Assembly: GCF_037975245.1 (NCBI RefSeq)
Contig: NC_092566.1
Span: forward strand, 18,571,001 to 18,635,000
DNA: 64,000 bases
Reading direction: 5' to 3'
From: Apostichopus japonicus
Taxonomy: Eukaryota > Echinodermata > Holothuroidea > Aspidochirotida > Stichopodidae
Of the stretch, positions 54,480 through 64,000 are shown one piece after another. Position 1 is the first letter of the stretch. Each line of letters starts with the position of its first letter. The translations under genes were made by a program, and so were the position numbers. The notes beneath the pieces are model-generated. The model was not told the DNA's origin, did not search any database, and saw only the letters and a program-made list of their open reading frames with translations.

Positions 54480-57477
54480 ATGGCTGAGCAGTCCCCTTTC
54501 TTTGGCAGTGGATCTAACAGCAAAGGTGAAGTTGCCCCACCATCACCCAATACAGGGGAGTCTGGCCAGGCTCCAGTATATCATGGAACCTATGAAAAAA
54601 AAGGACAGGTGAGATTGAAGTAATCATGTGGTGAAAGTAGAATTAACTGGGATCTTTTTGAGCTAATTCCCCTATATCCAGGCATCTCTCAATTGTCAGA
54701 AATGTGTGTGATAAGATCAACCTTTGTTGGAACCAACAGCAGACAAGAAAACACTTGCAGTCTTGCATGCGGTACTTTGGTGCCAAAGAGTGAAATATGT
54801 GACATTTTTGGAGCAAAATAAGGTATATATGTATATATGTAAAATCTGGCTTGACATGTAAGCAGTGTCGAATATCTGATTAATTCAGATGACAGGTGAT
54901 AGATTTTAGTTATTCTAAAGCTAATTTTCCAGTCTCTACATCAAAATCAGTGAATTCTACCAAAAATTTTTCAAATTGCTTATTTTACTTTAAATTGCAG
55001 AAATACACTCTCTATACATTCATCGGTGCTATCATTATTATGGTGTTGGTAAGTTGACTTGTGGCATACTTCTTGGCCATCTACAAAGATTGATCTAATA
55101 TAGCCTTCTTATCATCTTTATGATGGTGTTGGTTAGTTGACTTGTTGCATACTTCAAGTTCTTGGCCATCTACAAAGAGTGATCTAACATAGCCTTCTTA
55201 TCATGTATATTATGGTGTTGGTAACATGTTGCATACTCCAAGTTCTTGGCCATCTACAAAGAGTGATCTAATATAGCCTTCTTATATATATGGTATATTA
55301 TGGTGCTGGTTAGTTGACTTGTTGCATACTTCTTGGCCATCTGTCTGACATACCCTTCTTATTATGTATCCTAGTGATAAAGTGTGCCCTGTTTTTTATG
55401 GTGCAGACCTTATGAATATTAATGAGGTTATGGGTCAAAGAAATATCTATACATTGCAGTAGTTCCGCAACCTTAAGTCGGATTGTAACCAGACTTGGTG
55501 TGCGGCTGTTGGTTAATAGCTGGTACATGTAGGCCTAATTTGTTTGAGAACATCTGGGCCCCAAACAATTCCGGACCCATTTTGAGTTGGCCTCAAATTT
55601 ATTTCTACCTCAAATGTATTTTGGGACAGAGGTCGTACTAGATCACCATAGGTCAAATGTATCTTTGGATTCTGTGTTAGAAGAGATATGATGTGATTAT
55701 TAGTATGTGCATGCTGTTTCTTTCACTGTCTTAATCAATGTTGAGGTGCTTACTACCAAACAGGAGATGAGATTCTCAAATGTGATCATTTGTGATTGTT
55801 AATTTATTTCTTGCAAGATAAAATTTTGGTGAGGGTTGGGTATATCTGTCATAACATTGTTAAGCTTCCAAGTAATTAACCATTTGTTGTTATGTTCAGG
55901 TTACAAACTAATAGTATGTTCTGTGTGGTTAGGAAATAGGTAGGGGGTAGGGATTAGGTAAATATTTTGAGATATTTATTCTATCCTACGGTCACTGGTT
56001 AAGATCAATCTGTGAATTGTTCTCTCTTCAGATTACCTTCATTCTGTGTATTGTCGAAGGGCTCAAACATCCACAGGGTGTTTTATTCTTTCTTCTTGCC
56101 ATCAGTTTAATTGGATTCATATTTATTGAACTTATGGTTGTAAGTATCACTTTCCTTTCTTTTTTCTTCCTTTACACTATTTTTTATTCCATGCCAGAGG
56201 CTAAGCAGTCTTTGTGAGGATGATCCTATGTGTGTGTGTGTGCGTGTGTGTGTTGGTGTGTGTGACGCCCTGGCTTGTCAACACGATAACTCAAACACCC
56301 TTATGGTGAGTGAACTTAATATGTGGTTAATGGATGCATCTTATGGAGTAGAGGAACCCTATTATTACTGTAGATACAAATGATTAGTTCTTTAAAAACA
56401 AGCATTGGATGAAATGTTTGTGGGGTAGGTTGTTGATGCATCATAAATAGTGAAAGAACCATATTGTTTCCTGCAGGGGTCAAAGGTCATTTGAGTTCAC
56501 CAGATGCTTCATAGTAATTTGAAAAGCAGACCTTGGATGAACTATATTCTTAGCTTGTGGATGTAACCAATCACATACAAGAATCCTGTGGTTTTTTGCA
56601 GAGGTCAAAGGTCATTTGAGTTGTCCTGCAGTCACAGTTTGAAAACCTTGTAAAAAAGATCTAGCTCAGAAATTAAAGGTTGGATTTACGTAATACTTGG
56701 TGTTTGGATCCACCTTATTGAATACAAGAACATTTTGTTTTTGGTGAAAGTCAATTTTCATTTGAGGCCAACAGAGGTCAAAGTCTAAAACCTTGCTAAC
56801 ACCATAACTCTAAAAGTTAGACTTACATGTACTTCAAACTCGATATTGGATGCCCCTCTCTGAGCACAAGAGTTTGTGCTAAGGTCAAAGGTCTTTTGAG
56901 GTTAACAGAGGTCAAAGTCAATTCTCTCCAAAAGAGAAGCTTTTTTAAAACTTTATATTTGATATGTGGGTCTGTCTCAGGGAAATGTAAGACTGAGATT
57001 GTTTTGGTGAAGGTCAAAGGTCATTTGGAATCACAGAGGTCAAAGTCTAAAACCTTGTACACACAACAAATCCAAATGTAAAGCTTTGTCAAACTCCAGT
57101 TGTACTTTACTTGCTTAGCCTTAAGATGTGTCTTTATTAGGTCTGATCCTGTTTCTGTGCATAGCAATCATGTGTGTTACTGCAAGTAGAAGGAGGAGTA
57201 AACATTTGAACTTCTTTTACTGTCAATTTGGAGGTGATGTGAATACACTTAAACTGTGTTTTGTTTCCCTAAGGTGTTTCTGTGTTTCAAAGGTACATAG
57301 TTCAAACATGGCAAGCTTGCAACATTAACTGTTGAAGTTTTCATTTCTTTTGTTTCTCTCCAGTTACGAATGATACGCAGCGGTGACTTAGACAAGGAGA
57401 AAGCTTGGTTTGCTTATTTCATGGGAGCATGTACTATCGTAGAGGCTCTCTTTGTAAATATCGTAGTCTTGTCATAG
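54480..57477 (+). CDS. Small tri-span membrane protein, TMEM243-like, gene B
   Basis: Four coding exons: 54480-54608, 55001-55048, 56032-56139 and 57364-57477, all phase 0, giving 132 residues. The N-terminus is hydrophilic (AEQSPFFGSGSNSKG to KKGQ). Three hydrophobic spans follow: YTLYTFIGAIIIMVLITFIL, GVLFFLLAISLIGFIFIELM and WFAYFMGACTIVEALFVNIV, with the loop LRMIRSGDLDKEK joining the last two. Exon two encodes exactly 16 residues, as in gene A, and the first three intron positions match, so A and B are paralogues in head-to-head orientation. Similarity to TMEM243 is tentative. An acceptor-like TTATAG just before the ATG suggests a 5' untranslated exon. AATAAA at about 57665. Intron two starts with a repeat that copies its own donor; intron three is rich in AGGTCA motifs. 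Confidence 0.72.
55038..55378 (+). repeat. 80-90-bp tandem repeat covering the exon 2 splice donor of gene B
   Basis: Four units, each with the GGTGTTGG or GGTGCTGG exon/donor junction (at 55042, 55124, 55214 and 55302), then GACTTGT, CTTGGCCATCT and a CCTTCTTAT segment. Only unit one keeps the strong GTAAGT donor; the others read GTTAGT, GTAACA and GTTAGT. Confidence 0.9.
56470..57060. repeat. Diverged repeat cluster with four AGGTCA direct repeats
   Basis: GGGTCAAAGGTCA (56477), AGGTCAAAGGTCA (56602), AGGTCAAAGGTCT (56882) and AGGTCAAAGGTCA (57011) lie in copies of a longer diverged unit that also includes CATTTGAG, AGAGGTCAAAGTC and AAAACCTTG. Related fragments occur near 20045 and 20815, so this is a dispersed repeat family. 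Confidence 0.75.
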
Positions 57478-58974
57478 TCAAATATCATACAGTTAACAAG
57501 ACTGAGCATTATGTTCCTCATCTGAGGTGTTCTCAGTGATAGTTCTTTGAACAGCAAGGAACTGGGATTCGAAGACTATTAATAGTTACTGGAGGATTAG
57601 TGTATGTTGCATAATTTACATATGTCTTATTCAGACAGTAGGAAATGATTCTCTGAAATCTAACAATAAAGGAGAAGGGTATCTGTCTTTGAGGAAATGT
57701 TTATTTATGATCCCCAAAAAGAAATGGTCTAAAATGCATAGTAGACAACATTTGTAATCATTGGGGACTTTGAAGCTAAAATTATGTCTGTAGTTCATTT
57801 ATTTGTGATGGGACGAATCAAAATTCACTCCCTTATTTCACTTCTTTATTATCACTGTCATAATCATTGGCAGTGTAGAGAATTACAACACATTAAGGCT
57901 TTTAGCTAGACATAGTAAATATGGAGTCAAAAAGTGTGGCATCGGTGTCAGCAAGCAGACATAGTCATCCAGGAAATGAAATTTGCTTTAAACAGTGCTG
58001 CCCTCACCCACTCAAAAGGGCTCTTATCAGTTATCACCCTCTGAGCTTCAAGGGCTCACAGGTTATCTCAAATGGTGAAACACTTGTCTCAACGGGTCAA
58101 CAGGTTGTTTTGACGTTTGACGTTTGCTTTGGCAGTAGGTTTTGAAAATGTTTCAGTGCATGAACAATGTCAAGTAACTCTCTTTTATTACTAACATTAG
58201 TTAACAGGTTAGGGTTAGTACAGTACATGGAAACATCTTGGAATAAGAAATCATATACTGTAAATCCTTACCAATGGATTAATGGTTAATGTCCACAAGA
58301 GTGCTACAAAGAAGAGCTGAAAATCTCTATTCTCACTTAATTCTTGGACAAATTTAATTCACTTGATCTACATTAGTCAGTTATTTGGAATTTTAAGCAC
58401 ATTGTATGGCAAGGAATCACAAAGCCAACTGGCTTTCTGGGATTCAATTGAGAAGACTTAATTGCAAAGTCATGAGTTTTGATAAGTTTCTTTGCTGTTA
58501 TGTAGCGTATGAACCGAAAAACTGTAAACAAAATTACTACATTGAAGAATAACTGGATCTCTACAGAGTTGCAAGTTAAATTGTTGCAAAAAACATGTAT
58601 GTATATGTTGAGTTGATACTATGATGTAGCAGCTGATTATACCATTAGCAATCTTCTTATATATTACTAAAGTTTTGTTTGTATAGAGAAAGTTTGTATT
58701 TCAAATCATTTATAAGTTCAAATTTAGGTAAGCTGTCAATCATAGCAAATACACAGAATGAAGAAATAAATGCCTACATTTGTTATCCTTTGGTATGTTT
58801 ACAAACAATGTACATCTCTTGTAACTTCTCTCTTTATGCTAATTTGTAAATAATACAACAGTTCCTGCATTCTTTTCCATTCAATATAAGAAGTTGAAAC
58901 TTGGGGTGTAGCTTGCCGTTGTTGCAGTGGCAATAAATTACTAGTTCTTGTCTTGTGATGATGATGATGATGAT
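57478..58974. other. 3' flank of gene B, no gene seen
   Basis: It contains the probable 3' untranslated region and candidate AATAAA sites at 57665, 58763 and 58932. No further gene recognised. Confidence 0.4.
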
Positions 58975-59354
58975 GAGTGGCGAAGCGTCCATACAGTCAG
59001 GGGGGGGGGGATGCCCCCTGACGGACTCAAATGGACTGCTGGCGCCCTTTTCAGCTCTTTACCACTTTTTACTTATTCGCGATTATTGACTTTTTTATTG
59101 CGCTCTCATCCCACTATTGACATTTGTCACATTTTGTTGGTGTAATTTGGTGATGACACCTATTTATTCGTCGTTTATCTGCAAATTAGCCAGGCCCGGA
59201 AAGGGTCATTTCCGGCAATCTAGTGAGTATCCTTACTGAAAAAATTTCTATACGCTGCGCGCCAACCTGTGGTGATGCTCTGCTTGGATAGTGTCGAAAG
59301 CGCCCCTACAGACCAATCTCGCCCCTCCTGACCAATACCCCTAGCTCCGCCACA
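58975..59354. mobile_element. hAT-type MITE inserted in a (GAT)n tract
   Basis: The left end AGTGGCGAAGCG and right end CTCCGCCACA are imperfect inverse repeats. TGATGATG flanks both sides, but since the target is a GAT microsatellite the 8-bp duplication is not decisive. The inside resembles the 27.8-kb element. A long (GAT)n/(GAC)n tract follows to about 59408. Confidence 0.58.
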
Positions 59355-59409
59355 TGATGATGATGACGATGATGATGATGATGACGACGACGACGACGAC
59401 GACGACGAT

Positions 59410-61438
59410 AGGGTATGTGTGTCATTTGTTTAGTTGTAATGTAAACGTGTTAATTCGAAACAAGGGCGTTGGCAATTCCAGTTGAACGCCGTATGTGGGT
59501 CCACAGTGTTAACACCATGTTGTTGTTCGGTGGCGGCAACTTAAAACTTTGGATTGGCAGGTGCACGATATGTGATGCCAGCTACGAAATGTTTTTAGTT
59601 TGGTATTCTATGGAATGTTTGAAGCTAGTACCAAATGGAAGGAGGGCTCGATTAAGGGGAAGGGGTGAGATTGAATACTTTGGGTTTTTGTTAGGACCAA
59701 CGAGGCAGACACGACCTCATGTACTCCGTAGTTTGACTTTCTGTGGGATATGTATTCATTCATTTTAACTTGGTTTTATATGATCGATGCTTCCGGTGGG
59801 ACAGGGAGTGAATATTGGGAGAAATAAAAAGTAAAGAGAAACTTGAAATGTATCGCCGAAAGAAATTAGGCCTAGGCATTTTTCACTTCCGTTTGGTAAT
59901 ATGTTAATCATAATCATCAAATGTTTCACAAAGATATAATGGTATATAAGCGGAATAGAGATGAAGCGAACGAACAGATTGATTCAATATTATGAATTAA
60001 TGATCGTTGATTAGATATAGCATCTGCTATTGTTCTAACAAGGGCAAATCATGACCGAGAGCGCGGACTGACTTTCATCGATTGTTAAAAGCGATAAACA
60101 GGAAATCAATCGATTTGTGGAAGATCTTCATGGGTAGGCGGGTATATGGAAGTCAAATGGCAGCTCTGGAATTTGTTGCATTTCATAAATGTTTACTTCT
60201 AAAATATCGACTGATTATTTTAGAATGGTTTTGACGAATTCATTGTTTTATCCTTTTGATATGGTCCAATGGTTGCTGCATTGGAATAACTTCATTTAAG
60301 AAGAGACAAGTATCTTGGGAGTTTCTTTGGTTCTCTTGAAACCTCACCAAAACAAGAAAACCCTACAACATAACTGTGTAAAATAAAATATATGGCTACT
60401 AAGGGAAGACAATGTCCCTGTAGCAATTCAGATACACAATATTGCATGATGGCCGGAAATTACATCACGTAACATACTTTTGTAAGGGAAAGGAGTGTTT
60501 TTAACAAACTTGTCAATTAGCCTTTATAGGAAGCTTTAAAACAGCAATGGTGCCTCCAGTAATTACCCCTGGGACATGTCAGTATTTGCCAAACATGGTT
60601 GCAACACCGAATTCTCTAATTGGCAACAATAGGACTAATGTTTGAAATGTACGCCCTCTGTTGCTCTGTTATGGCGGAACATTAACAACGCCAAATTTGT
60701 GCTGTAAACAAACTGTATGACAAAATATTACCTTTACTTGCTAACCAATTCCGACCGACCATCTGGAGAGTGCATAACATCGGGTAGCCTAATATATGCG
60801 CATTAACATTGTAAGCAAGGCTGGTAGTCAACATATTCTTTCTGGATGTAAGAATCTGATCAAAAAACAAAACAAAGAAAACAATATATCAGGACTGATA
60901 ACCAAGAAAAGCAGACGTTACGCTATTTTTAAAATCTAAAGTTAAGTTATTCAGACATTTTTGCGGTTATGTCTGTCTTTTGCACCCGTAGGTTCTTCTT
61001 GGGCTCTTTTTGTATTTCTTCTCCAAATATTTATTCTTCGATTGTTGCATAGTGGAAGCTCTGCAAATCCTCTTACCAGTATCTAGCTCTGCTTGCTTAT
61101 TCACTGACAATACATGATGAATGAAAACTATGCCATTGTTGAGCTGCAGTGCGTGATAACCGTCAACTCGAGGTGATAGCACAGCACAATCTCTGTGTTG
61201 CGTAGCATCACGCAGAAGCGGAAACAGTATGTAGTGACTAATCAGTTCCATTCATTGTACAGTCAGGAATGCTGGCGAGAACGAACGAGTCTTATTAAGG
61301 GAAACAGTTTGCAGAAAGCCAATATCAGAATAAATTAGTAATATTTGTTCTCGTTGCATTATTGTGGTAAGGAAACGTTGCTGAAGTTAATAGGTTAATT
61401 GATAATGTTAAACGCACATTGGAAATGTTCCAAAACTG
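59410..61438. other. Intergenic, no gene supported
   Basis: ORFs at 59469-59768 (+) and 60967-61251 (-) have no recognised family or splice context. The second starts 187 bp from the divergent ORF at 61439, so it could belong with that element; this is only a position-based guess. Confidence 0.35.
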
Positions 61439-62637
61439 ATGGATAACGGAACTCAACAAGCAATGTCAGCAGGCACTGAGTCAAACCAAACCGGTGGTAA
61501 ACCTTGTCTAACATTCCACTCAGTAAATTTAACCGGACTGGAAGATGATCTTCACTTTGTTTCTGATACGAAAGGTACGTCGCCGTTTACATATACTCTG
61601 CCGGTAAGCATAACACAAAGTAAGTTTATGGCAACCTTAGAGGACATTTTATCGGACTTAAATTTCAAGGAAAAAGTAGATGAGCAACCACACAGTCTTG
61701 AATCACTAGGCACCCAGATTTCAATCTCTATTCGTGGTAAGTTTCCTCAGCTAGACTATCGGATCATTTCCTTTTTGTCAAAGATAATCGTTGACAAAGC
61801 CACCAAAGTGTGTCCACAAGTGGGTATAGTTGGTCATGAAACTGCCGCCAGCAACATCAGCAGTGAGGTTGGAGGTAACGCCCATCGTACGGGGCCTGAG
61901 GGTAAATCACATAGTAAAACATTGAAGAGGGACATTATCGAAGGCTCACAGCGACAGGAGGATGTACGAAGTTCGCCGACATTGGCGGCACAAGAAGTTA
62001 GGAACGAAGCTGAAAAGCAACGAAAGGTTCGCAGGAAGACACCCAAATTGTGTGTGAGAAATGTTGGCGCTCGCACGAGAATGACATGGTCATACTTTGT
62101 GGGTGAACACTCTAAAAGGCCCCCTGTGCACCCAAGAATGAATCGAGACGAAAATGTCATGAAGTCGGACTATACCATTCTAATGGAAGGGGTTACTTCA
62201 GATATAAAGTGGAAGATCAAATTTTCCAACAATTCAGATCACCAAATTGATATTTTTCTTAGACCAGATAGTGAACCTACTCAAAGTGTAATACTATCAG
62301 TTATGAGTAAGGTATTGAAATCATTCATCGCACATCAGTTTCCAGAAATGTTGGAAAAGGGACGAGTGGAGATACTGTTGCTGTGTCATGGTATCAAGGC
62401 AATGCAACTTTGGATATGCAATCGTAGTGATTTTATCGCGGAGGAATTGGTAGCAAAGATACACAAAAAGTTGGAAGCGTGTAAACAAGTGTCCTTTTCT
62501 CTAGGAGTTACTATAAGGATACAATCTGCAGAGAAGATAACACGCGAAAACGTACTTGCATTCATGAAAGTCAAACAATCTGTAATCCAGTGTAAAAATG
62601 TTGATAATCTTGGTGCGGCGCGGGCCATCGTACTGGC

Positions 62638-63871
62638 ATTTTATCTAGTGTTTGCACGGGTTATCCGGGTACCCGGGTACCCGCCCGACGCAATACTACC
62701 CGGTTCCTAATTTATTACCCGAATTCTACGCAAAGTGTGATTTAAAAGGAAAAAAAATGCAAACCTACGGTTAGGCAGATTTCCCATTGACTTAGTGTGG
62801 TGTTAGGCTAACATATGTGGTCGAAGGTAACAGCAATAACGAAGGTACCCCCCCCCCCCGACGCAATACTACCCGGTTCCTAATTTATAATTGAATCCTA
62901 CGCAGTGTGATTTAAAAAAAAAATATATGCAAACCGATGGTTAGGCAGATTTCCCATTGACTCAGTGTGGTGTTAGGCTACCATGTGGTTGAAGATAACA
63001 GCAATAACGAAACTATTCCATGGATATCTTATAACTGCGTCACAATTTCAGCTAATAAACAAATGGCTATGCTAGATTACCCCATTTACTTAGTGTGGTG
63101 TTAGGCAACCACGTGGTCGAACGTAACAGCAATAATGAATGTGTACCATGGATATCTTATAACTGCGTCACAATTTCAGCGAATAAAAAGATGGTTAGGT
63201 TTAGCTAGATTTCTCATGCATTGACTTAGTGTGGTGTAAGGCTACCATGTGGAAGAAATGATTATTAATTCATTCGTTTATTTCATAGAAGGAAAGGCTG
63301 ACAAGGAATTTTACGACATGTTTATGGATCATAGACGGGATAAATAAAAAATAATAATCGCAAGTGGCATTTTACAAATCGTGTATTCCAAATGCGATCA
63401 AATTAGGCGAATCGCGTAATCTCGCGGCTAATGCGAACCCTGGGCCTGCATAATAGATAGTAGTAGTAAAAACTGTTTAGGAGCTAACTTGGATATTTTT
63501 ATGGTGTGATCCAATAGACGTGGAGAGCCTGCATGCAGCGGCGGCAGTGCGATGTTAACAACATTACTTCTAATTAGTAGTAATGTTAATTAATAATTAC
63601 ATTAAGTAATTAACAAGTTTATGACAGAAGAAAAGCAAATAGAAATTATTGAGGAAGGTTTTATACCTTACCTTACACATACGTTTTTGAACATGAAAAC
63701 ATTGTCAGTAGAGAAAATACTTCATTTATAATAGCATCCAATATGTAATTTCTTGAAAATCGTGAAACACGAGAGTAAACAATTTTTCCCGGGTACCCGG
63801 ATACCCGACGGGTAACGGCTCTCGGGTACCCGGTTCCCGATTTTTGGACCCGTGTAAACACTAATTTTATC
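62638..63871. mobile_element. Non-autonomous hAT-type element, 1218 bp, with 8-bp target duplication
   Basis: The element is 62646-63863. The left end TAGTGTTTGCACGGGT and the inverse of the right end TAGTGTTTACACGGGT match at 15 of 16, followed on both sides by GGGTACCCGG-type repeats. Perfect 8-bp duplications ATTTTATC lie at 62638-62645 and 63864-63871. Inside is a tandem array of about 170-bp units containing CCATTGACTTAGTGTGGTGT (62690-63260). No transposase ORF was seen. It sits inside the long ORF that begins at 61439. Confidence 0.9.
62690..63260. repeat. Tandem array of about 170-bp units inside the hAT-type element
   Basis: Four diverged units, marked by TTAGTGTGGTGTTAGGC-type segments near 62795, 62965, 63095 and 63225, with AACAGCAATAACGAA following in the first ones. 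Confidence 0.8.
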
Positions 63872-64000
63872 ACCCTCACAACGAAAATCATCCACAATGG
63901 AAATCGCTTTGTCATGCAATGCGTTCTAATAAGGTCCTTACCGACTTGGCCAAAGAGTTTCATATTCGATCAAAAGTACCAATAAAGAATTCACTGGGAG

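Larger units (their letters stand above)
61439..64000 (+). mobile_element. Probable Polinton-type element remnant (upstream part of DNA polymerase B region), interrupted
   Basis: A long ORF starts at 61439 and is open into the insertion at 62646. Its N-terminal two thirds are unfamiliar. Towards its end it carries a segment of the type ...NVDNLGAARAIV..., which resembles a conserved stretch upstream of the protein-primed DNA polymerase in Polintons. I regard this as a fossil: it is broken at least by the 1.2-kb hAT-type element at 62646-63863, and the window ends before any polymerase domain. No capsid, integrase or terminal repeat was seen. It could instead be an unrelated host gene with a similar segment. 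Confidence 0.4.

Noticed and set aside
59469-59768. 99-codon plus-strand ORF
   Set aside because: No recognised family, splice signals or conserved motif; length is within chance for this much sequence.
60967-61251. 94-codon minus-strand ORF divergent from the ORF at 61439
   Set aside because: Position is suggestive but there is no recognisable domain; left unannotated as a gene.

Overview
The window looks like nuclear DNA of a marine deuterostome invertebrate, most likely an echinoderm. It is AT-rich and intron-rich, carries a clear nodal gene, and is crowded with microsatellites, minisatellites and small transposons. A sea cucumber is a reasonable guess, but nothing here fixes the species.

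Layout. 1-7029 (-): the 5' nine coding exons of a secreted neutral ceramidase, running off the left edge, with a duplicated upstream block split by a small TA-flanked MITE. 8.1-8.4 kb: another MITE. 12.19-14.79 kb: a 2.6-kb DNA transposon with 11-bp terminal inverted repeats, inserted in a (TA)n tract, with eight copies of a 15-bp motif near its ends and a decayed gene inside. 15.0-16.2 kb (-): a broken Penelope-like retroelement whose 3' end folds as a hammerhead ribozyme; a second hammerhead lies at 28.4 kb. 16.4, 21.3 and 32.4 kb (+): three single-coding-exon paralogues of a P-loop sulfotransferase-like family, two of them mosaics of identical and diverged blocks. 20.1 and 27.8 kb: non-autonomous hAT-type elements with perfect 8-bp target duplications. 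23.8-25.0 and 29.4-29.9 kb: minisatellites. 36.5-38.3 kb (-): a long exon of an unrecognised disordered protein. 45.4-47.9 kb (+): nodal in two exons. 48.9-52.2 kb (-) and 54.5-57.5 kb (+): two small tri-span membrane proteins, divergent paralogues with shared intron positions. 59.0 kb: a third hAT-type MITE. 61.4 kb to the right edge: an ORF resembling the upstream part of a Polinton-type DNA polymerase, interrupted by a 1.2-kb hAT-type element.

The host genes do not form an obvious pathway: a sphingolipid hydrolase, a family of probable sulfuryl-transfer enzymes, an axis-patterning ligand and membrane proteins. What ties the window together is its mutational style. Short tandem duplications overlap gene edges in three genes (the nodal stop codon, the second sulfotransferase stop codon and a splice donor of the plus-strand membrane-protein gene), and transposons recur in (TA)n tracts. 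All exon models come from reading splice signals and family similarity by eye; no alignment or transcript data were available.
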